A stretch of DNA of 64,000 bases from Aeromonas rivipollensis (GCF_010974825.1 NZ_JAAILA010000013.1:248001-312000); one strand, 5' to 3'; counted from the stretch's first letter, positions 9,237 through 19,047 are shown. Notes: generated from the letters alone by a model not told the origin. Program-made: numbers and translations.

Positions 9237-9962
9237 TCACAGCAGCAAGGTGGTGAGCACGCCCCCCGGCAACCGCTGCCAGTGCAGGGTGCAGCGCCAG
9301 CCGGCGGGCAGGGTCGGCGTCAGGGGGGCCTTAAGCTCCAGGGTGAGGGTCTGCTCCGTCAAGGCGAGCCAGCGGGCATCGAGAAAGTCGAAGTAGCGCC
9401 CCACCCTGGGATAGAGCGCCTTGAACAGGCTCTCCTTGGCCGAGAACACCAGGGTCAGCCCCCGGGATCTGTCGAGCCCGAGCGCGCCGGCCCCGGCCTC
9501 CAGCCGCCCCCACTCATCCTCATCGGCTATGCCGGGCCAGAGCTGCGCCGCTTGGCCGGCCTCGAGCCAGGCCTCCAGATCCAGCCCCATCCCCCCCTGG
9601 GCGGGACGCACCCCACAGAGCGCCACCCCCTGCCCCGCCAGCTGGCTGTGGCTGATGCTCCCCTCCATCCCCACAGGCCAGAGCGGCTCGCGGGCGCGCC
9701 CTATGGCCACTGTACTCCCCGCCAGGCCGAAGGGGCGCAGGGCCTCACGGGCCGCGAGGCGTCCCGCCAGAAACTCCCCCAGCCGCTTGGGGGCTGCCCC
9801 TTGCAGGCTGGCGGGCAGCGCCATGCCCTGGGCCTCGAAGCAGGCGGGGGTAAAGGCGGCGGCATCGAAGCAGATCCGGTGCAACAGGAGATCAGGGGAG
9901 CCTGGCAGCGGCAGGTGATCCCGTTGCAAAAGGAAAGGAGTGAGAGGGGATAAGGGGGGCAT
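9237..9962 (-). CDS. 4'-phosphopantetheinyl transferase, EntD-type
   Basis: 241 aa from the ATG at 9962 with AGGAG seven bases upstream; the open frame to 10130 would cross the Fur box and is not used. Family motifs are in order: N-terminal PLPPG-like segment, GSISHSQ, GMGLDLE (Mg-binding Asp/Glu) and FSAKESLFKALYP (catalytic Lys/Glu). It transfers phosphopantetheine from CoA to carrier-domain serines, here those of AmoB, AmoF and AmoG. It diverges from the periplasmic binding protein gene across a Fur box, so both are probably induced by iron starvation. I give no symbol because several names exist for Aeromonas Sfp/EntD proteins. Confidence 0.9.
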   Translation of the reverse strand: MPPLSPLTPFLLQRDHLPLPGSPDLLLHRICFDAAAFTPACFEAQGMALPASLQGAAPKRLGEFLAGRLAAREALRPFGLAGSTVAIGRAREPLWPVGMEGSISHSQLAGQGVALCGVRPAQGGMGLDLEAWLEAGQAAQLWPGIADEDEWGRLEAGAGALGLDRSRGLTLVFSAKESLFKALYPRVGRYFDFLDARWLALTEQTLTLELKAPLTPTLPAGWRCTLHWQRLPGGVLTTLLL

Positions 9963-10026
9963 CTGGGCTCCTCGCAATGGAGCCTTATGGTAACAAAACC
10001 GCCAGGGCCAGCACCACAAATACAAA

Positions 10027-10041
10027 TGACAATGTTTCTCA
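10027..10041. promoter_or_regulatory. Probable Fur box in the divergent EntD/FepB-type promoter region
   Basis: TGACAATGTTTCTCA matches 11 of 14 informative positions of TGATAATNATTATCA. It sits between the diverging PPTase gene (start 9962) and the siderophore-binding protein gene (start 10173), placed to control both. Confidence 0.7.
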
Positions 10042-10172
10042 CTTGCGCTTCTGTGGTAGCATGTCCCCGCCCATTTGGACCCCGGTTTTAGGCTGACTGG
10101 CAGGCACGACCAACAGGGGCCGCCCGGCATGGGCCAAGAGTGCCGCCGATTTCACCCATTAAGGATGTAACC

Positions 10173-11111
10173 ATGAAGATCTCCTCCCCCCTGGCCGCCG
10201 CGCTCATGCTGGCCAGCCTGGTCGGCTTTCAGGCCCAGGCCGGCACCCGCCAGGTGCTCGATGCCAACGGCCAGTCCCAGACAGTCCCCGATGATCCCCA
10301 GCGCGTCGTGGTGCTGAGCGAGCTCGATCTCGACAGCGCCCTGACCCTGGGGGTGCAACCGGTCGGCACAGTCAACGGCCGCGGCCAGGGCACCCTGCCC
10401 CGCTATCTGCTGGACAAGGCGGGCAAGGCGATCCAGGTGGTCGGGGATCTCGACAACCCCAATCTGGAGAAACTCATCGATCTGGAGCCCGACCTCATCC
10501 TCACCGGCCAGACCAAGCCAGAGCTCTTGGCCCTGCTGCAGGAGATAGCCCCCACAGTGGTCACCGGCAACTGGGGCGAGCCCTGGAAAACCGTGTTCAA
10601 CCGCAGCGCCAATGTGATGAACAAGGAGGCCGAGGCCAAGGCCTTCCTCGCCCGGTATGACGCCCGCCTGGCAGAGGCCCGCAGCAAGCTCGCCAAGCAC
10701 CAGGGGGAGCAGGTGAGCATAGTGCGCTGGAACCCCAAGGGGCCTAGCTACATGCACGGCGGCACCTTCGCCAGCAGCGTGGTCACCGAGATGGGGCTGG
10801 CTCGCCCTGCCCACCAGATAGGCGACAAGAGCCCCCACTCCCCGGCCCTCAGCCTCGAATCCCTCAACCTGCTGGACGGTGACTGGCTGGTGGTCGGCAC
10901 CCTGAGCGCCAGCGGCGATGCGGTGGATGCCATGAAGCAGGCCGAGCAGACCCCGGCCTTCCAGCAGCTCGGCGCCATCAAGGGCAAGCGCTTCGGCGCC
11001 GTGGACGGGTCGCTCTGGACCTCCACCGGCGGCCCCCAGGCGGCACTTAGAGTCATTGAGGATGTCGAGGGGCTGCTCACCAAACCCGATGCGGCCCCCA
11101 TCACCCAATAA
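10173..11111 (+). CDS. Periplasmic ferric-siderophore binding protein (FepB-like)
   Basis: 312 aa. The start at 10173 (MKISSPLAAAL) follows AAGGATG and opens a signal peptide cleaved near FQAQA-GT. The mature part has the class III (helical backbone) binding-protein pattern: PQRVVVLSELDLDSALTLGVQPVG, EKLIDLEPDLILTGQTKPELLALLQEIAPTVV, and a second lobe ending with WTSTGGPQAALRVIEDVEGLL. It hands the ferric siderophore to the FepD/G/C-like importer encoded about 1 kb upstream. It is transcribed away from the EntD-like gene under a shared Fur box and ends at a hairpin terminator shared with amoH. Confidence 0.88.
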   Translation: MKISSPLAAALMLASLVGFQAQAGTRQVLDANGQSQTVPDDPQRVVVLSELDLDSALTLGVQPVGTVNGRGQGTLPRYLLDKAGKAIQVVGDLDNPNLEKLIDLEPDLILTGQTKPELLALLQEIAPTVVTGNWGEPWKTVFNRSANVMNKEAEAKAFLARYDARLAEARSKLAKHQGEQVSIVRWNPKGPSYMHGGTFASSVVTEMGLARPAHQIGDKSPHSPALSLESLNLLDGDWLVVGTLSASGDAVDAMKQAEQTPAFQQLGAIKGKRFGAVDGSLWTSTGGPQAALRVIEDVEGLLTKPDAAPITQ

Positions 11112-11136
11112 GCCCGCGTGATTGAACGCCAAAAAG

Positions 11137-11165
11137 GAAGCCCGCATCATGCGGGCTTCTTTGTT
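11137..11165. terminator. Bidirectional terminator between fepB-like gene and amoH
   Basis: Stem GAAGCCCGC / GCGGGCTTC with an A-run on the left and a T-run on the right. It therefore serves both the plus-strand binding-protein gene and the minus-strand amo operon that converge here. Confidence 0.85.
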
Positions 11166-11186
11166 TCTCTACGCTTTCGGACAATG

Positions 11187-12737
11187 CTACTCCGGCAAGG
11201 GCAGCGCCTTTCTGTCGAGCTTGCCACTACCAGTCTTGGGCAGGGCATCCAGCAAGAGGATGCGCGCCGGCACCATGTAATGGGGCAGGCTGGCCTGCAG
11301 CCCCTTGCGCAGGGCGAGGCGATTGAGGATCACCCCGGCCCTGGCCTCCACATAGCCCACCAGCATGGCGTCATCCCCCTCGCCCATCAGGCGCACCGCC
11401 GCCTCCTGCACCCCGGGTTGACGGCGAAGGCCCGCCTCCACCTCCCCCAGCTCGATGCGAAAGCCCCGCAGCTTGACCTGATCGTCCCGCCGCCCGAGAT
11501 AGAGGAAGCGGTCCGCCCCAAGGAGGCGCACCCTATCCCCGGAGCGGTAGAGGCGGTGGCTCTCCAGGCGTAGGAAGGCGGCCGCCGTCAGAGCAGGCTT
11601 GCGCCAGTAACCCTCGCACAGGGCCGGGCTCTCGATGCAAAGCTCACCGACCTCCCCCTCTGCCACCGGCTGCCCCGCCTCGTCCAGCACCCAGTGGCGG
11701 TAGCCGGGCAGGCTGTGGCTGATGGTGATCTGCCCATCAAACGGTGGCCAGCGCACCTCGCTCACCAGGGACCAGACGGTGGCCTCGGTGGGCCCGTAGC
11801 AGTTCCACAGCCGCTGGGTGCGAGTGCAAAGCTGCTCGGCCAGCCCCATATCCAGCGCCTCGCCGCCGCACAGGGCTGTGAGGGTATGGCGTCCCTGCCA
11901 TCCTGCCTTGAGCAACATGCGCCAGCAGGCCGGGGTGGCCTGCAGGACGTTAATACTGGGGTCTGCCGCCAGCAGGGCCAGCATCCCTAAGGGATCCTTG
12001 TTGTGCCCGCCGCCCGCCACCGTCAGCCGGCCTCCGCCCCAGAGCGGCCCCAGCATCTCCAGCAAGGAGATGTCGAAGGCCGGGGTGGTAATAAAGAGCC
12101 AGTGGCAGCTCGGTGAGAGTCCGAGTCGCTCGCGGATCCCGTCGAGGAAGCAGAGCAGGGCCCGCCGACTGATGACCACCCCCTTGGGCTCGCCGGTGGA
12201 GCCCGAGGTGAACATCATGTAGGCCGCCAGGGCGTCGTCCACCCTGGGCCAGGAGAGGGTCCCGCCAGGGGCGGGCCCCTTGAGGGAGCGCAGGGGACAA
12301 CCGAAATCCGGGGTCCCCACCTCGTCATCGCAGATCACCGCCGAGAGCCGGGCCTGACGGGCTATCCCCTGCAGCCGCTCCACCGGGAAATCCGGCTCGA
12401 GCGGCACAAAGGTGAGACCGAGGCGCAGGCAGGCCAGCAGGCTGGCCACCAGATCCGGGCTGCGCGCCAGATAGAGGCCAACCCGCTCTCCCACCGCCAG
12501 CCCCTGCAGGCGGGCGGCGATCTGACCGACCCGCAAGCTGAGCTCGCCATAGTTGAGCCAGGCGCCGGGGCCGGCCTCGCCCATGCCGTGCTCACTTATG
12601 CCTTGCTCACTTCTGCCAGCCCCGCCCAGGCGGATGGCGGGGGCCAGCGGGGTGGCTGCGAGGCAAGCCGCCAGCCGAGAGCCGAGGGTGTGCTCCCTTG
12701 CCCCGACCCCCTTGCCTGAGCCTATCGCCATCGTCAT
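11187..12737 (-). CDS. amoH: Stand-alone NRPS adenylation protein (AmoH)
   Basis: 516 aa. A single adenylation domain with intact core motifs: A3 [14 protein letters not shown]5 YGPTEAT, A7 YRSGDR, A8 GRRDDQVKLRGFRIELGEVE and A10 SGKLDRKAL with the catalytic Lys. There is no carrier or condensation domain. The ATG at 12737 forms an ATGA overlap with the amoG stop, preceded by GAGGAGG; an in-frame ATG six bases later is also possible. The read specificity residues (approximately Asp-Ile-Leu-Gln...Trp) resemble glycine-type pockets. It is last in the amo operon and probably loads, in trans, the C-terminal carrier of AmoG. Symbol follows the C-E-B-F-A-G-H order of the amonabactin operon. Confidence 0.85.
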   Translation of the reverse strand: MTMAIGSGKGVGAREHTLGSRLAACLAATPLAPAIRLGGAGRSEQGISEHGMGEAGPGAWLNYGELSLRVGQIAARLQGLAVGERVGLYLARSPDLVASLLACLRLGLTFVPLEPDFPVERLQGIARQARLSAVICDDEVGTPDFGCPLRSLKGPAPGGTLSWPRVDDALAAYMMFTSGSTGEPKGVVISRRALLCFLDGIRERLGLSPSCHWLFITTPAFDISLLEMLGPLWGGGRLTVAGGGHNKDPLGMLALLAADPSINVLQATPACWRMLLKAGWQGRHTLTALCGGEALDMGLAEQLCTRTQRLWNCYGPTEATVWSLVSEVRWPPFDGQITISHSLPGYRHWVLDEAGQPVAEGEVGELCIESPALCEGYWRKPALTAAAFLRLESHRLYRSGDRVRLLGADRFLYLGRRDDQVKLRGFRIELGEVEAGLRRQPGVQEAAVRLMGEGDDAMLVGYVEARAGVILNRLALRKGLQASLPHYMVPARILLLDALPKTGSGKLDRKALPLPE

Positions 12738-15700
12738 AGCACCTCCTCGGGCTGGCGCACCAGCCAATGGTGGAACAGCCGGCAGGGGCAGCCGTATGTC
12801 TTGAGATCCCCCAGGTTGAGGGGGGCCCGCCCATCGGCAAAGGCTTCATTGAGGGCCGCAAGCAGGGCAAGCTGCTGCACCGAGTCCACCCCAAGATCCT
12901 GCAGGCTCTGCTGCCAGACACCGGGCACGCCGCAATGGCGCTCCCACAGGGCTACCAGCACGCGGGCCTCGGCCGGTGGCTGAGCCTGGCCGGGCTCAGC
13001 CCTGGTGGCGGCCATCTGTGTGACTGCCGATGGTGTGGCTGCTCCTTGCGCTGGGGACGGCGCGGCCGCCGCCACTCTGGCCGGTTGGCTCAGGTCCGCC
13101 TGCGCCAGCCATTCCAGCTCTCTTATCCAGGCGGCCAGCACGGCCTCGGCCCGCGCCATGGGGATCAGATCCCCGTCGAACTCGAGGCGCAGGTTGAGCC
13201 GGCCGCCGCGGGCGTTTACCACCAGGGAGAGCGGCAGCTCCACCTTCTCCACCACAGTGCCAAACTGCGGCACCAGCTGATGGGGCTCGGGGGCGGCAGG
13301 GGCCGCCGGCATGGGGTAGTTCTCGAACACGAACAGGCTCTGGAACAGGCGCGCCCTGCCTTTCGTCAGCGCCGAGAGCGACTGGATGCCGTGCTCATTG
13401 AGCGCCATCAAATCCGACTGCAGCCTGGCTATATGCTCGGCCAGGCTTAACTCGTTGCGCCACTCCAGGGCCAGAGGCAGGCTGTTGATATAGAGGCCGA
13501 CGCTCTGGGTGATCCCCTCGACGGGATAGTCCCGGCCCGGGGTCACATTGCCCACCAGGGTGACGACATCGCCACAACGGCGCGCCAACAGGCGATGCCA
13601 GGCATATTGCGCCAGCAAGCCCGTGGTCACCCCGAGCTCACGGGCACGGCTCTCCAGCTGGCGCGACAGCGCCGGTGCCAGGGTCTGGCCGCACACCGCA
13701 GGCCTATGCTGGGTCAGGTGTGGCTCCAGCGCCACCCCGAACAAGGCGGACAGGTCGTTGGGTCTGGCCAGCAGCGCGCCACGTCCCTGCCAGTAGGCCT
13801 CAGCGGTGCGGGCCTGGCTCGCGATATGGCGGCCAAATTCCAGCCAGGCGGTATCCGGCTCTGCCTGGGGCAGCTGGCCCTTCATCAGTTGCTGATAGTG
13901 ACTGTGCAGGCTGCCCAGCAGCACAGGGCTGCTCCAGCCATCCAGCACGCCATGGTGGGCACTGAAGACAACCTTGTGGTGATCGGGCGTCAGTTTGAAG
14001 CAGGCTACCCGCAGCAAGGGAGCCTCGCTCAGCGGGATCGGGCGGGCCAGATCCTGCTGGCGATAGGCCGCGATGCGCGCCTCGGCCTGCTCATCCCCCA
14101 CCAGATCCTGATAGTGGAACGGCAACTCGGCGTGCTTGAGGATGCGCTGGAGCGCCACCCCGTCTGCCAGCACCAGTTCGCTGCGCAGGGCCGGCCAGCG
14201 GGCGATCTGCCCCTGCCAGGCCTGACGGTAAACAGCCACGTCCAGCGGCTGGTGATAGTCCATCTCGGTCTGCAGGTGATAGGCGTGATCCCGGGGCAGC
14301 AGCGCCCTGTGATGGAACATGCTCTGCTGCAAGGAGGTCATGGGCAGCAGGGTCTCCACCTCGCGCCCGTTCAGCACCCGATCGAGCGCGGCTTGCGAGA
14401 GAGCGATCCCCGGGAAGTCGCTCGGGGTATGACGCGGAGCCTTCAGGTTGCAGCAGTGCTCCACCAGCGCCGTCAGATTGTCCGCCAGCCGCGCCATCAG
14501 GGCGTCGCTCCCTTGCTGGTTGAGGGCGCCCACCTGGCGCAGGGTGAGGCGGCCATCAAACACGCCACCGTGCAGGCTGACCAGCTCGCGCGGCAGGTTG
14601 TCAGGGGAGGTGGGTGCCCCCGGTGCCATCGGCAGGGGCTGCCAGGGCTGAGCGGCCTCGCCCTGATGGCTGACCCCCAGGTAGTTGAAGACAACCAGGG
14701 CTTGCGGTAACTCCTGCCCACGGGGATGGTGCAGCCGCAGGGCGTTGAAGCCCACCCCCTTGTCCGGCACGGCGCGCAGTTGCTCCTTGGTGGCGCACAC
14801 CAGCGCATCCCACGCCCCTGCATCTTCCAGCGCCAGCGGGTAGGTGCTGGTGAACCAGCCCAGGGTACGGCTCACGTCGAGTTCGGCATCGATGGCCTCG
14901 CGGCCGTGCCCTTCCAGCATCACGCAGTGACGGCTACCGTAGCCGAGCTCGCTCAGGGTACGGGTCAGTGCCGCCAGCAGCAGGTCGGGCACCCGGGTGA
15001 AGTAGGCCTGGTTGGCGGTGTCGATAAGACGGGCCGTGGTCTCCTTGTCCAGTTGCAGCAGGCTGGCGGCGGCGCGGCCATCTTCGGCGCGTTCGGCCTC
15101 CAGCAGACCTTGCTGGCTACCCTCCCCCTGAGCCAGCCAGAAGCCAAGCTGATCCTCTTCCCGTTTGGCGTAGGCCGCCAGCCCCTCGCCCCACTGGCGA
15201 TAGCTGCTGCCCTTGGCGGGCAGCGGCTCGCCCCTGCTCACCCGTGCCAGATCCTCGGCCAGAATGCGCCAGGAGACCGCATCGATCACCAGGTGATGGA
15301 AGGCGAGGAAGAGCCCCTCCACCGTCTCGCCCTCCCGCTCGCCCTCCCGCTCGCCCTCCCGCTCGCCCTCCAAGGAGAGATTACGCAGGCGGGCCCAGGC
15401 CAGGGTGTGGCCGCTGGCGGGGTCGAAATCTCCCTGCAGCTCGGTCAGGCGGGCCTGCAGTTCGGCCTCATCGAGGCTGCCAGCATCCAGGGTCGGCAGC
15501 GGCGGCAATGGCAGTTCGGCCAGGTAGCGCTGGCCGGTCGGGGTCACCGCCAGACGCAGGGCGTCGTGATGCTGGCGCAGTGTGGTCAGCCAGCCATGCA
15601 GGGCGGCATCGCCCACCCCGGCTGGCAGGCGCAGTATTACCCCCTGGTTCCAGTGGCCGGGCTTGGCGTAGCCCTGCTCGAAGAACCAGTGCTGGATGGG

Positions 15701-18700
15701 ATGGAGCGGGAACTCCCCTGTCAGATTGCCCTGTTCGGTCTGGTGACTGACTGCCTGCTGCTGGCCGAGCTGGCGGCAGAGGCGGCGCACCGTCTTGGCC
15801 TCGAACACGTCCTTGACGCTGCAGTGCAGCCCCGCATCCCGCAACCGGGTGGTGAGCTGGATGCTGAGGATGGAATCCCCCCCCAGGCGGAAGAAGTCAT
15901 CCTCCACTCCGAGGGGCTGCTTGAGCACCCCCTGCCAGATGGCGAGCACCGTCTGCTCCAGCTCGCTTTGTGGCTCACTCTTGCTCTGCTGCCAATCAAT
16001 GGCGGGCAGGCGGCGCAGGTCCAGCTTGCCGTTGGGGGTAAGCGGCATCTCGGGCAGCCAGCAGAGTCGTACCGGCACCATGTATTCGGGCAGGCATTCG
16101 CCGGCCCGTTGCAGCAGGGCCTCGCCGTCCGGCTCACTCGCCCCCTCATGCAGGCAGGCGTACGCCAGCAGGCGGCCCTCCTGCACCACTACCTTGATCT
16201 GGCGGATGGCCGGACACAGCGCGGCGACTTGCGTCTCTATCTCGCCGGGCTCGATGCGATAGCCGCGCAGCTTGATCTGCTCATCAATCCGGCCCAGATA
16301 TTGGACCTTGCCGTCGCGGCGCTTGAGCGCCCGATCGCCGGTGCGGTAGAGGCGATGGGTACGACCGTCGAGAGCCAGCTCGATAAAAGCCTCTTGGGTT
16401 CGCTCAGGCAGATTGAGGTAGCCACGAGCAAGACCCAGACCACTCAGGCAGAGCTCACCGGGCACACCGACGGGGCAGAGGTTGCCCCCTTCGTCCAGGA
16501 TCAGCGCTTTTAAATTGCTGATGGGCTGGCCGATGGTTATAGGCTGACCCGGCACGAGCCGCGCGCAGAGCGCCGTGACTGTGCACTCGGTCGGGCCGTA
16601 CATATTAAAGAGTGCTACCCGCTCCCCCCAGCGTTCCACCAGGCTGCTCGGGCAGGCTTCGCCGCCAAAGCCGATGGCGCGCAGAGAACCGAGATCGGTC
16701 GGTGGCAACAGGTTCGCCAGCAGGGCGGTGGGCAGGATCATATGGCTGGCGCCACAGTTGATCGCAGCCGTGATGACCCCCTCGCCCGGCTCGCCAAAGT
16801 GCAGGGCCGCGCCGCAGTAGAGCGGCAGCAGGGTTGTCATGTTGCCCGCATCGAACGAGAGGGACATGCAGTTGAACATGGCCCCCTCATGATCAAGGGC
16901 GATGCGCTCTGCATGATCCGCCATCAGGTTGACCAGGCTGCCCTGCTCCACCATGACCCCCTTGGGCAGACCGGTGCTGCCGGAGGTGTAGATGATCTGG
17001 GCCAGCATGGCCGCATCCCGGGGGATGGCGGGAGCCTTGCTTGGTAGCCCATCCAGCGCCAGCCGATGCAGGTTGTGGTAACCGGCATCTGTGCCCTTGA
17101 TGGTCTCGGCGAGCCGGGCATCCGGCTCTCCCCCCAGCACCAGCGCAATGCTGGCGTCGCTCAGGATATGAGCCAGCCGCTCGGCGGGATAGGCGGGATC
17201 GAGCGGCACACAGGCCGCCCCCACCTTCCAGCAGGCGAGCAGGGCGACCACGAAAGCCACATCCCGTTTGGCCTGGATGCCGATGGTGCTCCCCGGCGTC
17301 ACGCCTCGGGCCAGCAACCAGTGAGCCAGCCGGTTGGCGCGCGCCTCCAGCTCGCCGTAACTCAGGGCGCCTTCGCCATCACTCACCGCCAACGCATCGG
17401 GAAACTGAACAGCGCGCCGTTCGATATGGCAAAGCAGGGTGTCGCGGCTCGGGTAATCCCGCGGCAGGCTGGCAAGCTCGGCGGCCAGCGCCGCCTGGTC
17501 TGTGCCCGCCTCCAGCGGCAGTTGCCAGATGTCGGTCTCCGGGGCCGCCACCACAGCGCGCATCAGGTGCAGCAGACGATCGGCGTAAGCCTGGATGGTC
17601 TCTCGCTCGAACAAGGCGGTGGCGAACAGCCAGTCCACCCTGACGGAATCCATCAACTCGGTCACCTTGACCGAGATGTCGGTCTTGGCAGGCAGCACCG
17701 GCGAGGTCTCCTCCACTAGCTGGCAGCCGGGGATGAGATCGTTGAAATCCACCTTGGCCTGATAGACCAGCATGATCTGGAAGATGGGGTTGATGGCGGT
17801 CGTGCGATCGGCGCCTATGGCTTCGGCCAGCGCCTCGAAGCGGTAGAGCTGGTGATCGAAGGCCGCCAGATCCTCCTCCCGGCACTGCTGCAGGTAGTCG
17901 ATAAAGTTGGGCCGCCCTTCCAGCTGTGTTCTCAGCACGAGCGTATTGACGAAGAAGCCCACCAGGGACTCTATCTCGTGGCGCTCGCGGTAGGCGAGCG
18001 GCGTGCCTATGACGACTTCCTTCTCGCCGCTCTGGCGCACCATCAGCAGGGCAAACAGGGCGTGCAGGCCGATGAAGTTGGAGGTGTTGTGGCGCTGGCA
18101 CAGCCGCTTGAAGCTCTCCCACAGGGCGTTGTCTATGGTGGAGAAGACCAGCTCGCCGCCGCTGGCCTGATGGGCCGGGCGCGGCTTGTCGAGCGGCAGA
18201 CCGTGCACTTCGGGACTGCCGCCCAAGCGATCCACCCAGAACGGCTTGAACTCGGCGTGATAATCGAGAAAACGGTCCGAGTTGAACCAGCGGGCATAGT
18301 CGATGTAGGTAAGCGGCAGCTGGCTCACCTTGAGGGGTTCGCGGTTCTGATGGGCCAGAAAGGCGCGTTTGAGATCCGCGAACATGTTCTTGACCGACCA
18401 GCCGTCGGAGATGATGTGGTGCTGGGTGATCAGCAGCACGTGCTCGCGGCTGCCGAGGCGAATGAGGTGCACCCGGCTCAGATCCCCCTGAGTCAGGGAG
18501 AAGGGGCGCCCGATCTCCTCGCGCACCCGCCTGGCCACATAGGCCTCGCGCTCGACATCAGGCTCTGCACTCACATCCTCTATCTGCAGTTTGAACGGCT
18601 GGTGGGGCAATATCTCCTGGGCCCCCCTGCCCGCCTCGTCCTTGATGAAACGGGTACGCATGCTGGGGTGGCGGGCAAACAGATGGTCGAAGGCAAACTC

Positions 18701-19033
18701 CAGCGCCGCCGTGTCCAACTCTCCATTAACGCGAAAATAGACCGGCATATTGTAGAGGTGGGAGGCCTCCTCGTACTGCTCGATAAACCAGAGTCCGCTC
18801 TGGGAGGAGGAGAGCGGGCCGCTCAATGCCCCTTGCACCTCGATAGGTGCCTCGAAGGCGACGCGGGCCGCCAGGCAGCGCACCAGCTCATCCTTGTGCG
18901 CCTTAATGGTGGCGCCGATGGCCGGCGTCACCGCCTCCTTGCTCGACTGAGAGATAAGCTGGCCCTTGTCGTTCAGAGCCAGCTTCACTCCCTGCCGTTC
19001 CAGCTGTTTCAACAGCAAAATCATATTGTTCAT
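12734..19033 (-). CDS. amoG: Amonabactin NRPS AmoG (docking-C-A-T-E-C-T)
   Basis: 2099 aa from the ATG at 19033 (a second ATG lies three codons on); GAG precedes it. Domains read from motifs: TubC-type N-terminal docking domain (1-55); condensation domain (~70-500, HHIISDG at 205-211); adenylation domain (~530-1010, A3 [14 protein letters not shown]5 MYGPTE, A10 NGKLDLR); carrier (~1020-1090, LGGDSI, Ser ~1054); epimerization-type domain (~1105-1540, HHLVIDAVSWRIL, then EGHGRE and FNYLG); second condensation domain (~1580-2010, HHGVLDG); carrier (~2026-2099, LGVDSV, Ser ~2051). The second carrier has no A domain, explaining the need for AmoH. There is no thioesterase. The E domain carries a GERE tandem insertion next to its HH motif. 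Fourteen bases separate it from amoA upstream. Confidence 0.9.
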   Translation of the reverse strand: MNNMILLLKQLERQGVKLALNDKGQLISQSSKEAVTPAIGATIKAHKDELVRCLAARVAFEAPIEVQGALSGPLSSSQSGLWFIEQYEEASHLYNMPVYFRVNGELDTAALEFAFDHLFARHPSMRTRFIKDEAGRGAQEILPHQPFKLQIEDVSAEPDVEREAYVARRVREEIGRPFSLTQGDLSRVHLIRLGSREHVLLITQHHIISDGWSVKNMFADLKRAFLAHQNREPLKVSQLPLTYIDYARWFNSDRFLDYHAEFKPFWVDRLGGSPEVHGLPLDKPRPAHQASGGELVFSTIDNALWESFKRLCQRHNTSNFIGLHALFALLMVRQSGEKEVVIGTPLAYRERHEIESLVGFFVNTLVLRTQLEGRPNFIDYLQQCREEDLAAFDHQLYRFEALAEAIGADRTTAINPIFQIMLVYQAKVDFNDLIPGCQLVEETSPVLPAKTDISVKVTELMDSVRVDWLFATALFERETIQAYADRLLHLMRAVVAAPETDIWQLPLEAGTDQAALAAELASLPRDYPSRDTLLCHIERRAVQFPDALAVSDGEGALSYGELEARANRLAHWLLARGVTPGSTIGIQAKRDVAFVVALLACWKVGAACVPLDPAYPAERLAHILSDASIALVLGGEPDARLAETIKGTDAGYHNLHRLALDGLPSKAPAIPRDAAMLAQIIYTSGSTGLPKGVMVEQGSLVNLMADHAERIALDHEGAMFNCMSLSFDAGNMTTLLPLYCGAALHFGEPGEGVITAAINCGASHMILPTALLANLLPPTDLGSLRAIGFGGEACPSSLVERWGERVALFNMYGPTECTVTALCARLVPGQPITIGQPISNLKALILDEGGNLCPVGVPGELCLSGLGLARGYLNLPERTQEAFIELALDGRTHRLYRTGDRALKRRDGKVQYLGRIDEQIKLRGYRIEPGEIETQVAALCPAIRQIKVVVQEGRLLAYACLHEGASEPDGEALLQRAGECLPEYMVPVRLCWLPEMPLTPNGKLDLRRLPAIDWQQSKSEPQSELEQTVLAIWQGVLKQPLGVEDDFFRLGGDSILSIQLTTRLRDAGLHCSVKDVFEAKTVRRLCRQLGQQQAVSHQTEQGNLTGEFPLHPIQHWFFEQGYAKPGHWNQGVILRLPAGVGDAALHGWLTTLRQHHDALRLAVTPTGQRYLAELPLPPLPTLDAGSLDEAELQARLTELQGDFDPASGHTLAWARLRNLSLEGEREGEREGEREGETVEGLFLAFHHLVIDAVSWRILAEDLARVSRGEPLPAKGSSYRQWGEGLAAYAKREEDQLGFWLAQGEGSQQGLLEAERAEDGRAAASLLQLDKETTARLIDTANQAYFTRVPDLLLAALTRTLSELGYGSRHCVMLEGHGREAIDAELDVSRTLGWFTSTYPLALEDAGAWDALVCATKEQLRAVPDKGVGFNALRLHHPRGQELPQALVVFNYLGVSHQGEAAQPWQPLPMAPGAPTSPDNLPRELVSLHGGVFDGRLTLRQVGALNQQGSDALMARLADNLTALVEHCCNLKAPRHTPSDFPGIALSQAALDRVLNGREVETLLPMTSLQQSMFHHRALLPRDHAYHLQTEMDYHQPLDVAVYRQAWQGQIARWPALRSELVLADGVALQRILKHAELPFHYQDLVGDEQAEARIAAYRQQDLARPIPLSEAPLLRVACFKLTPDHHKVVFSAHHGVLDGWSSPVLLGSLHSHYQQLMKGQLPQAEPDTAWLEFGRHIASQARTAEAYWQGRGALLARPNDLSALFGVALEPHLTQHRPAVCGQTLAPALSRQLESRARELGVTTGLLAQYAWHRLLARRCGDVVTLVGNVTPGRDYPVEGITQSVGLYINSLPLALEWRNELSLAEHIARLQSDLMALNEHGIQSLSALTKGRARLFQSLFVFENYPMPAAPAAPEPHQLVPQFGTVVEKVELPLSLVVNARGGRLNLRLEFDGDLIPMARAEAVLAAWIRELEWLAQADLSQPARVAAAAPSPAQGAATPSAVTQMAATRAEPGQAQPPAEARVLVALWERHCGVPGVWQQSLQDLGVDSVQQLALLAALNEAFADGRAPLNLGDLKTYGCPCRLFHHWLVRQPEEVL
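15327..15374. repeat. 12-bp tandem repeat inside the amoG epimerization domain
   Basis: About four copies of a 12-base unit (plus-strand TCGCCCTCCCGC) encode Gly-Glu-Arg-Glu repeats at AmoG residues ~1223-1237, about ten residues before the HH motif. Copy changes would be in frame. Confidence 0.85.
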
Positions 19034-19047
19034 CTGTTTCTCAAGCC

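Noticed and set aside
14726-16513. 595-codon plus-strand open frame antisense to amoG
   Set aside because: High-GC shadow frame; the minus-strand NRPS domains occupy the whole stretch with intact motifs, and the antisense frame has no family pattern or ribosome site.
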